Below, piece after piece: positions 57,740 to 64,000 of a stretch of 64,000 nt of DNA. The translations under genes and the position numbers were made by a program. The stretch's first letter is position 1; every line of letters begins with the position of its first letter. The stretch is from positions 325,289-389,288 of the forward strand of contig NZ_FNWE01000002.1 in NCBI RefSeq assembly GCF_900104645.1, read 5' to 3'. The notes below the pieces were generated by a model. The model ran no database searches. It saw only the letters and a program-made list of their open reading frames with translations, and had not been told where the DNA came from. The DNA is from Alterileibacterium massiliense. Its GTDB lineage: Bacteria > Bacillota > Clostridia > Peptostreptococcales > Anaerovoracaceae.

Positions 57740-58699
57740 ATGAGAAAAGATTTTAAATATCCATCTTCAAATAATTATTCAAATATTCATGGAATAGTAT
57801 GGAAAAACGAGAATAACTCAAAGCCGGTTGGCATCGTGCAAATTATTCATGGAATGTCAGAGTACATAGGTAGATATGAGGAGTTTGCAGAATTTCTGGT
57901 AAGCAAAGGATATATCGTGCTTGGGAATGACCATCTAGGGCATGGAGCGTCTGTAAAGGACAGAACAGAGTATGGATATTTTGGAAAAGATGGAAATAAA
58001 AATGTAATAGCAGATATTCACAATTTAAGGAAGAAAACAATGCTCGAATATCCGAATGTTCCATATTATTTTCTTGGGCATAGCATGGGCTCTTTTTTGC
58101 TAAGGCAGTATCTTTCGACAGTTGATGAGGAATTTTCGGGAGAAGATATTAGAACATATTCTCATGGAATATCGGGTGCGATTGTTATGGGAACTGGCTG
58201 GCAACCTAATTTTCTTCTCGGGTTTGGAAAAGGCTTGTGCAAGCTCTTATCAGTTTTTAAGAAATGGAAGGGCAGAAGCAAATTGCTTGATACACTTGCC
58301 TTTGGCTCATATTATAAGAGGATTCCCGAGGTCAGAACGCCTAACGACTGGCTCTCAGTTAATCAGGACAATGTAGATAATTATATTAATGACCCGATGT
58401 GCGGTTTTACATTCACAATCAATGGGTATTATAATTTGTTCAAAGCAATAGGATTTGCACAGGATAAAAGCCTAATGCAAAATATTGATGATAATATGCC
58501 GATCTTATTTATTGCAGGAGCTGAAGACCCTGTAGGTGCTTATGGAGAAGGAGTGAGAAAAGCCTTTATTGCCTATAAGGAAAATACGGGCTGTCAATGC
58601 GACATAAAGCTTTATGAAGAGGATCGCCACGAAATATTAAATGAAAACAATCGAAAGGAGATATTTGAAGATATTCTCGCTTGGTTAAGAAAAGAATAA
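57740..58699 (+). CDS. Alpha/beta hydrolase (monoacylglycerol lipase-like)
   Basis: A 319-residue serine hydrolase: oxyanion region IVQIIHGMSEYIGRY, nucleophile elbow GHSMGS near residue 115, acid residue in FIAGAEDPVGAYG and catalytic His in EEDRHEILNEN. The family comprises monoacylglycerol lipases and lysophospholipases acting in the cytoplasm. AT-rich codon use, unlike the island. Starts 6 bases after the rRNA methyltransferase stop, so originally the same operon. A strong terminator follows. Confidence 0.88.
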   Translation: MRKDFKYPSSNNYSNIHGIVWKNENNSKPVGIVQIIHGMSEYIGRYEEFAEFLVSKGYIVLGNDHLGHGASVKDRTEYGYFGKDGNKNVIADIHNLRKKTMLEYPNVPYYFLGHSMGSFLLRQYLSTVDEEFSGEDIRTYSHGISGAIVMGTGWQPNFLLGFGKGLCKLLSVFKKWKGRSKLLDTLAFGSYYKRIPEVRTPNDWLSVNQDNVDNYINDPMCGFTFTINGYYNLFKAIGFAQDKSLMQNIDDNMPILFIAGAEDPVGAYGEGVRKAFIAYKENTGCQCDIKLYEEDRHEILNENNRKEIFEDILAWLRKE

Positions 58700-58782
58700 A
58701 TAAAAAAGAGATAAAATAGATAATTATAAAGATAAAATTAGGGAAAGTAAAAAATAATCCATAAATCGAATAATAAAATAAA

Positions 58783-58825
58783 AAAGAATCTCAGAAATTA
58801 TATAGAAATAAACATGAGATTCTTT
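58783..58825. terminator. Bidirectional intrinsic terminator
   Basis: AAAGAATCTCA (58783-58793) and TGAGATTCTTT (58815-58825) pair perfectly over 11 bases, with T-rich tracts beyond each arm. It serves the hydrolase gene (plus) and the DUF3048 gene (minus), which converge here. Confidence 0.88.
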
Positions 58826-58883
58826 TTTTAATTAAATTTAATTTTATAAATAATATTAAAAGGACATTTTAAGGAAACCTAAA

Positions 58884-59930
58884 TTAAATATTAAGACTTC
58901 CTCCGTTATTTGCAGAAATCCAGCCAATCCAAGTTTTACCAGGGTTAAGCTTTACTATCTTTTCATTTCCGTCCTTGTCCGTCGTAAAGAGCTTCAATTT
59001 TCCATCTTCATTTATCCACTTTAGGTCTATAATGGAATTTTTGCTTATGAGCTTTGCACTGCCTTCTTTAAGTGCATATTCGCAATATGTTACAGCATTA
59101 TTCTTTGTTACATATTCGGTATTATCATATAGGATAAGAAGATTTGTCCTTGATACATCTGTTCCAAAATGAGAGGTGTGATATAGCTCATCCTCATCTG
59201 AATAAGTCCAGTCAACCGTATCTATAGAGTTGCTCGAAAAGCTTACCGAAGCTTTATTGCATTCGCTATCGCTAAGAGATTTAACTGACCTGTTGAATTT
59301 TAAGAAGGTTGTAAAATCCTTATTCATCTTCGTGTCAATCGAATTCTTTGATAATGCGTCCGCTAAAGCCTTGCCATGCAATATACCTCGATGCTCTATC
59401 GAGCGAGCTGAATCAGAGTCTCTTCCGAAAAGCTCACTATCTGCTCCATAAGACATTGCGTCAATATGCTCGACTACTTCATTATTAAAATAATAATCTG
59501 CTCCAGTGTAATTGCCACCACTACTGCTCATTCCCCAGTGCACAAAGACCGCATCAAATAGAGAGGCAAATTTTATAAATGGAGGTCTTGCACTTCTCAT
59601 CGGGCCGACAGTATCAGGAAGTTTGTCATAGTCAGCATATAGCCATAGCGTTCTTGAGATTCCACCTTCAACCTCACCTTGCAAGATGATGTCAGGCGAA
59701 TAATTTTCGTCATCAATTCCCCACTGAGGTCTTGCCTCAGGATGATTTTCAACTACCAAAGAAACAATTCTCTTATCTAAAACATCTGACTTCTTTCCAA
59801 GCTCGCCTGTCAGCGAGTTAATTACGACCTTTTTACTAGGCATATTTTTCTTACAAGCTGTAGTTAAGGAAAGAGCAGAAATTAGAATAAGTATCATAAA
59901 TACTGTTGCAATCTTTTTTTGTCTATTCAT
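58884..59930 (-). CDS. DUF3048 (YerB-like) lipoprotein
   Basis: About 348 residues from the ATG at 59930 (AAAGGAG ahead). A lipoprotein signal peptide with the lipobox LTTAC is followed by the DUF3048 domain (RIVSLVVENHPEARPQWG, GPMRSARPPFIKFASLFDAVFVHWG). YerB-type proteins are anchored outside the membrane and are linked to cell-wall processes, but the biochemical role is unknown. Confidence 0.88.
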   Translation of the reverse strand: MNRQKKIATVFMILILISALSLTTACKKNMPSKKVVINSLTGELGKKSDVLDKRIVSLVVENHPEARPQWGIDDENYSPDIILQGEVEGGISRTLWLYADYDKLPDTVGPMRSARPPFIKFASLFDAVFVHWGMSSSGGNYTGADYYFNNEVVEHIDAMSYGADSELFGRDSDSARSIEHRGILHGKALADALSKNSIDTKMNKDFTTFLKFNRSVKSLSDSECNKASVSFSSNSIDTVDWTYSDEDELYHTSHFGTDVSRTNLLILYDNTEYVTKNNAVTYCEYALKEGSAKLISKNSIIDLKWINEDGKLKLFTTDKDGNEKIVKLNPGKTWIGWISANNGGSLNI

Positions 59931-60016
59931 ATCTGGAACTCCTTTTGTCATTTCACGCTTTTCACGATTAATTTTACCTATTTTTAAAAAAAATTCAAGA
60001 AAATAGGCTAAAAGTG

Positions 60017-60053
60017 TTGCAAGAGCTAAACTGTTATACTATAATAATAACAG
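60017..60053 (+). promoter_or_regulatory. Promoter and operator of the GntR-ABC operon
   Basis: TTGCAA (60017-60022), 17 bases, TATAAT (60040-60045): a near-consensus promoter. CTGTTAT/ATAACAG arms (60031-60053) surround the -10 box, an inverted repeat of the size used by YtrA-type regulators. The regulator encoded directly downstream likely represses this promoter. Confidence 0.75.
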
Positions 60054-60088
60054 CTAAAACACAGCTGAGGAATTAACGGGAAATTTAT

Positions 60089-60469
60089 ATGAATATACAG
60101 ATTAACAATTCAAGTGACGAGCCTATATATTTACAGATTAAGAATCAGATTAAAGCAGAGATTATTTCAGGTGAGCTCAAAGCTTTAGAAAAATTGCCAT
60201 CTATAAGATTTGTGGCTAAAGAGCTTAGAATTAGTATGCTCACTGCTAAGCGTGCCTTCGATGAACTTGAGAAAGAGGGTTTTATAAATTCAGTTCAAGG
60301 CAAGGGCAATTTTGTCGCTCAGAGAAATAATGAGCTAATAAGAGAAGAGTATTTAAAGCAAATTGAAGCTAAGATGCAGGAGATGATTGAATTATCTAAG
60401 ATTGCTGACATCAGAGCTGATGAATTAAAAGATATGCTAAGTGATTATCTGGAGGGAAGATATGAGTAA
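60089..60469 (+). CDS. GntR-family regulator, YtrA type
   Basis: A 126-residue regulator. The N-terminal 75 residues form the GntR winged helix (PIYLQIKNQIKAEIISGEL, LPSIRFVAKELRISMLTAKRAFDEL), with only a short helical tail, as in the YtrA subfamily. It overlaps the ABC ATPase gene by 8 bases, and such regulators control the ABC transporter in the same operon, usually in response to envelope stress. Confidence 0.9.
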   Translation: MNIQINNSSDEPIYLQIKNQIKAEIISGELKALEKLPSIRFVAKELRISMLTAKRAFDELEKEGFINSVQGKGNFVAQRNNELIREEYLKQIEAKMQEMIELSKIADIRADELKDMLSDYLEGRYE

Positions 60470-61304
60470 TTACGCTGTTGAGATAGAAAATCTAAATAAG
60501 AAATTTGACGGCTTTAAATTAGGACCGCTAAATTTTAATATTCCAAAGGGAACAGTTGTGGGGTTCATAGGTCAAAATGGTGCAGGAAAAAGCACAACTA
60601 TCAAATTGATTCTAGGACTACTCAATAAGGATTCCGGCAAAATTGAGGTATTAGGAGAGCAAGATACGAGGAGCATCAAACATAAGGATAAAATAGGGGT
60701 GGTATTTGATGATTTATTTTTCCCTGAGGAGATGGACCTTAGAAGCATAGAGAGATTGTGCTCAAGTATTTATTCAAACTGGGAGAGCGAGAGATTTTCT
60801 GACTTTAAGAATAAATTTAATTTGCCAGAAAAACAGGTTATAAAGAATTATTCTCGTGGAATGAAGATGAAGCTTTCGATTGCAATTGCCTTATCTCACA
60901 ATGCCGAATTATTAATACTTGATGAAGCTACAAGCGGACTCGATCCTGTGGTAAGAGAAGAAATTTTAGAGATATTATATGATTTTATGCAAAAAGAGGA
61001 ACATACAATTTTAATATCATCACACATATTGTCTGATTTAGAAAAGATAGCGGATTATATAGCATTTATCAATGAGGGGAAGATTCTTTTCTTTGAATCT
61101 AAAGAGGATTTAAAAGAGGAATATGCAATATGCACGCTTTCAAATGAAGATGCTGATAAGCTCGATGAATCAATAGTTGTAGGGAGAAGAAAACATTCAT
61201 TTGGTCAAGAAATACTGATAAAGAGAAAATTTGCACCAAGGGATTTAAAAACACAAAGACCATCAATTGAGGATATTATGATTTATTTTGTGAAAGGAGC
61301 ATAA
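60462..61304 (+). CDS. ABC transporter ATPase (YtrB-like)
   Basis: A 280-residue ATPase: Walker A GQNGAGKST near residue 39, signature YSRGMKMK in place of LSGGQ, Walker B LLILDEATSGLDP, and H-loop SSHI. It pairs with the membrane protein encoded 4 bases downstream. GGAGGG precedes the ATG at 60462; the earlier ATG at 60441 lacks a ribosome site. A role in envelope-stress response is typical of this family. Confidence 0.9.
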   Translation: MSNYAVEIENLNKKFDGFKLGPLNFNIPKGTVVGFIGQNGAGKSTTIKLILGLLNKDSGKIEVLGEQDTRSIKHKDKIGVVFDDLFFPEEMDLRSIERLCSSIYSNWESERFSDFKNKFNLPEKQVIKNYSRGMKMKLSIAIALSHNAELLILDEATSGLDPVVREEILEILYDFMQKEEHTILISSHILSDLEKIADYIAFINEGKILFFESKEDLKEEYAICTLSNEDADKLDESIVVGRRKHSFGQEILIKRKFAPRDLKTQRPSIEDIMIYFVKGA

Positions 61305-61308
61305 GAAA

Positions 61309-61935
61309 ATGTCAGGACTTATTTTAAAAGATATTGTTGTTACTAATAAATCTCTAATTTGGAATCTGATTTTCATTATTATCTTTAATATTTATGCAAT
61401 ATACCAAGATTATTTGATTTTAATACCTTTTATCTCAATCTTTCTTTCAATCATACTCTCGCAAATTTCAATAGGATATGATATGAAATCCGAATTTGAG
61501 AAGATGCTATTTTCGATGCCTGCAAAGAGAAGTACATATGTGATAGCAAAACTCTTTTTTCCATTGATATTTGGAATTATTTCGTCGATTATTTTATTTT
61601 GCCTGCTTATGATAAGGAACAATATGCCTATTGCAAAAAGTTTATTAATCTCAATTATAGCACTGGTTATCAGCATTTTATTACCCGCAATTCAGCAACC
61701 TTTTATTTATAAATTTGGTGAGCATAGAGGAAGGCTTATAATGTTTATAACCTATTTTTTAGTATTTTTTTCGGCAAATATTTTTAAAGACGCTGAGATT
61801 GTGAGCAAATTTGCCCTGATTTATAATAGGCATTCATTCGGACTGATTTCACTGGGAATTATAGCAGTAGGCATTCTGTGCATAATGATTTCAATTTTAA
61901 TATCCATAAAGATACTTGACAAAAAAGAATATTAG
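61309..61935 (+). CDS. ABC-2 type permease
   Basis: A 208-residue membrane protein with about six hydrophobic segments (LIPFISIFLSIILSQISIG, LFFPLIFGIISSIILFCLL), partner of the ATPase above. Substrate unknown. It ends the operon, and an AT-rich gap of about 95 bases without a clear terminator on this strand follows. Confidence 0.82.
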   Translation: MSGLILKDIVVTNKSLIWNLIFIIIFNIYAIYQDYLILIPFISIFLSIILSQISIGYDMKSEFEKMLFSMPAKRSTYVIAKLFFPLIFGIISSIILFCLLMIRNNMPIAKSLLISIIALVISILLPAIQQPFIYKFGEHRGRLIMFITYFLVFFSANIFKDAEIVSKFALIYNRHSFGLISLGIIAVGILCIMISILISIKILDKKEY

Positions 61936-62019
61936 TAACAATAAAGTGAAGAATTGCACACCTGTATGTACCAACATATCCCTGTTTTGCCATTTTTATT
62001 AAAATAATAAAATCCTTAA

Positions 62020-62063
62020 AAAACAAAAACCTTGCGAACCGCTCTAGTCAAGCGATTGCAAGG
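62020..62063 (-). terminator. Intrinsic terminator after tRNA-Val
   Basis: CCTTGC (62030-62035) pairs with GCAAGG (62058-62063), with a further GCT/AGC pairing inside. On the minus strand TTTTTGTTTTTT follows, giving a terminator 10 bases beyond the tRNA 3' end. Confidence 0.75.
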
Positions 62064-62072
62064 CTATTTTAT

Positions 62073-62148
62073 TGGTGGCCCGTATTGGACTTGAACCAAT
62101 GACCTTCTGGTTGTCACCCAGATGCTCTCCCAGCTGAGCTAACGGACC
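62073..62148 (-). tRNA. tRNA-Val (GAC), CCA encoded
   Basis: Minus-strand cloverleaf of 76 bases: acceptor GGTCCGT with ACGGGCC (one T-G pair), D-arm TTAGCTCAGCTGGGAGAGCA, anticodon stem TCTGG/CCAGA with loop GTGACAA (anticodon GAC, valine), T-loop TTCAAGT and 3' CCA. It shows no sign of a mobile-element insertion. Confidence 0.95.
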
Positions 62149-62176
62149 GAGGCTCAAAGATAATAACATAAATAAA

Positions 62177-62725
62177 TTATTTTGTACAGCCAAGTTGCTC
62201 AGATCTTAAAACTCTTGCAGAAACCACATATGCAAAGAACATCTTAACCCCATCGCCTATTAAAAATGGTAGTACGCAGGCCAAAAGTGCAGTAGCAAGA
62301 GATGCCTTTGTTAAGGTCATAAAATACATGACACCTGCAGAGTATAGGATTATCTCGCCTAAGAGAACGCATAGAATGTAAGAGACAGGTTTGTTTATTG
62401 ATGACTTAGCATTCAAATCATTAGCCATTCCGGAGCAAAAAGCGAGAGCTATATACCCTATAAGGAATCCCCCTGTTGGTCCCGTTAAAATGCCAAGTCC
62501 GCCGGTAAAGCCATGAAAGACTGGAAGCCCTATCGCACCTAGCAGTAAAAAAATCAAAACTGAAATAACACCATTCTTTTTTCCAAGGACATAACCCGTC
62601 ATTATGACGCCAAAGGTACCGAGATTAATTGGAACCATAGTGCCCGGAATTGGAATTGAAATCCATGAGCATATCGCCATTACTGCAACAAAAAGAGCTG
62701 ATGTTGTTATAGTTTTAGTTTTCAT
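62177..62725 (-). CDS. bioY: Biotin transporter S component BioY
   Basis: A 182-residue membrane protein of the BioY family: six membrane segments with ALFVAVMAICSWISIPIPG, VPINLGTFGVIMTGYVLG and GGLGILTGPTGGFLIGYI. It binds biotin and works alone or with a shared EcfT-EcfA module. It lies 28 bases downstream of the tRNA-Val and has an AT-rich upstream region. Confidence 0.93.
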   Translation of the reverse strand: MKTKTITTSALFVAVMAICSWISIPIPGTMVPINLGTFGVIMTGYVLGKKNGVISVLIFLLLGAIGLPVFHGFTGGLGILTGPTGGFLIGYIALAFCSGMANDLNAKSSINKPVSYILCVLLGEIILYSAGVMYFMTLTKASLATALLACVLPFLIGDGVKMFFAYVVSARVLRSEQLGCTK

Positions 62726-62905
62726 TCATACACCTCGATAATAATTTCATAAAAATTAAAATATTTAAATATTTTCCGCCCATTATATCACTATTTATTA
62801 AAAAATTAAATTTATTTCACACATGATTTCCTTGATATAGCATGGACCATAAAACTGTGATAAAATTCATATGAATATTTAGATAAAACATCTAGGAGGC
62901 TCTTC

Positions 62906-63607
62906 ATGAACTATGTTGAATTTAAAGATGTAACAAAGATTTATCACTCGGGAGAAGTTGAGATAACAGCTCTAAATGGTATATCTTTCAGTGCAAACAA
63001 GGGAGAGGTAACTATTATAGTTGGTGAATCTGGTGCAGGAAAGACAACACTGCTTAATATTTTGGGTGGAATGGATAAGCCGACAACGGGAATAGTATCT
63101 CTCGACGGCAAAATAATTTCAAATATGAGCAAGAAAGAGCTTATAGAATATCGAAGAAAAGATATAGGATTTGTCTTTCAATTTTACAATCTTCTTCCCA
63201 ACCTTACTGCGGAAGAAAATGTTCATATAGCGACTCAAATATCAGAAGATCCGCTTGACCCAAAGAAAACACTGAGAGAGGTAGGACTTGAAGGAAGAAT
63301 GAACAATTTTCCTGCTCAGCTTTCGGGCGGAGAACAGCAGAGAGTAGCGATAGCGAGAGCACTTGCAAAAAATCCTAAGCTTCTTCTATGCGATGAGCCT
63401 ACGGGTGCACTTGACTACCATACTGGCAAACAAATATTAAGGCTTCTTCAGGATAAGAGCAGAAAGGACGGAATGACCGTCATAATCATCACCCATAATA
63501 AGGCCTTAACAGCAATGGCAGACAGGGTAATAAAGGTGAGAAGCGGACAGATTTATGCAGAAGAAAAGATAGAAAATCCTACACCTATAGATAAGATAGA
63601 ATGGTAG
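62906..63607 (+). CDS. ABC transporter ATPase, MacB/BceA type
   Basis: A 233-residue ATPase: Walker [10 protein letters not shown] near residue 41, signature [15 protein letters not shown], Walker [13 protein letters not shown] and ITHN. It pairs with the FtsX-like permease starting 9 bases downstream. These pairs act as exporters or antimicrobial-peptide sensors; no linked two-component system is visible. Ribosome site AGGAGGC. Confidence 0.9.
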   Translation: MNYVEFKDVTKIYHSGEVEITALNGISFSANKGEVTIIVGESGAGKTTLLNILGGMDKPTTGIVSLDGKIISNMSKKELIEYRRKDIGFVFQFYNLLPNLTAEENVHIATQISEDPLDPKKTLREVGLEGRMNNFPAQLSGGEQQRVAIARALAKNPKLLLCDEPTGALDYHTGKQILRLLQDKSRKDGMTVIIITHNKALTAMADRVIKVRSGQIYAEEKIENPTPIDKIEW

Positions 63608-63616
63608 AGAAAACCT

Positions 63617-64000
63617 ATGTTATTTACAAATATTGCTAGAGAAATAAAGAAAACATTCAGCAGATTTATAGCGATTGCCTTAATCGGAGCACTTGGAGTG
63701 GGCTTTTTTGGAGGACTTAGGACGACCAACGAATCAATGCTACATACGGCTGATAAATATTATAAAAACCAAAAGATTTATGATTTTAAGCTTCAGTCAC
63801 AATATGGCATAAAGGAAGATGATATAAAAAATGCAAGAGAGCTTGAGAAGATTAAAGTAGCAGAGGGAGCCTATGAGGTAGATGCTTTTATAAAAAATGG
63901 AACATCAGAAGATAGCAAAGATAAAGAATATGTATTTCATATAATTTCTCTAACAGATAATATCAATATTCCTGATTTAAAATATGGAAGAATGCCAGAG
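63617..64000 (+). CDS. FtsX-like ABC permease, partial (runs off window)
   Basis: The first 128 residues of a permease: an N-terminal membrane segment (FIAIALIGALGVGFFGGL) followed by the extracellular domain. This is the layout of large MacB/FtsX permeases, often 700 residues or more. No stop before the window end. Functions with the preceding ATPase. Confidence 0.85.
   Translation, partial: MLFTNIAREIKKTFSRFIAIALIGALGVGFFGGLRTTNESMLHTADKYYKNQKIYDFKLQSQYGIKEDDIKNARELEKIKVAEGAYEVDAFIKNGTSEDSKDKEYVFHIISLTDNINIPDLKYGRMPE

Noticed and set aside
62073-62148. tRNA-Val as attachment site of the island
   Set aside because: It is intact, lies 5 kb outside the island edge, and large serine recombinases rarely use tRNA genes.
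1-64000. CRISPR array
   Set aside because: No series of regular direct repeats with unique spacers and no cas genes; the 20-bp iterons at 56919 are too short and have similar, not unique, intervening bases.

Overview
The window is a chromosomal stretch of a low-GC Gram-positive bacterium, most likely an anaerobe of the class Clostridia. This rests on the AGGAGG ribosome sites, clostridial-type phage families, an AT-rich host segment at the right end, BioY, a YtrA-type GntR regulator and a YerB-type lipoprotein. I cannot name the genus. Four regions are visible.

(1) 1-6358, plus strand: a tightly packed five-gene transport operon. It holds two ABC half-transporters with fused membrane and ATPase domains, then an ECF-type transporter (MptD/Trep_Strep-like S component, EcfT, and one protein carrying two ECF ATPase domains). 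It looks like horizontally acquired uptake cargo, plausibly for an iron or metal chelate, but the substrate is not shown.

(2) 6365-9930, minus strand: the 5'-truncated remnant of a large serine recombinase, then a TetR-controlled cassette (START-like protein, TetR repressor, TcmP-type O-methyltransferase) headed by a perfect 14-bp inverted-repeat operator.

(3) 10006-48268, minus strand: a nearly complete siphovirus-type prophage. In transcription order it has a sigma-like regulator, replication genes (DUF2800, DUF2815, family A polymerase, antirepressor, P4-type primase-helicase, VRR-NUC, SNF2 helicase), a DUF1492 late regulator, HNH and TerS, a methylation block (SAM synthetase, ParB-methyltransferase, frameshifted C5-methyltransferase), small genes, TerL, portal, protease, capsid, head-tail and tail genes, holin, lysin, and two overlapping large serine recombinases. 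Two sets of repeated regulatory sequence run through it: a 30-bp promoter-like element (four copies) and a two-hairpin leader (three copies, with base-pair covariation). A defence cargo follows on the plus strand (48667-56907): an ABC three-component (ABC-3C) system, an XRE regulator, an AlbA_2/Schlafen-like protein, and a nuclease-methyltransferase fusion with a split specificity-subunit locus that carries a G9 tract.

(4) 57125-64000: AT-rich host DNA. It starts with a 5'-truncated RlmL/YpsC-type rRNA methyltransferase at the island edge, then a lipase-like hydrolase, a DUF3048 lipoprotein, a YtrA regulator with an ABC transporter, tRNA-Val(GAC), BioY, and an ABC transporter running off the end.

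The most original signals are the covarying leader family (near 13.95, 43.1 and 47.7 kb), the fixed-spacing promoter-like element (13.4, 30.4, 31.3, 32.4 kb), and the three-part specificity locus with repeat tracts at its junctions. The last would make the restriction-modification specificity phase variable.
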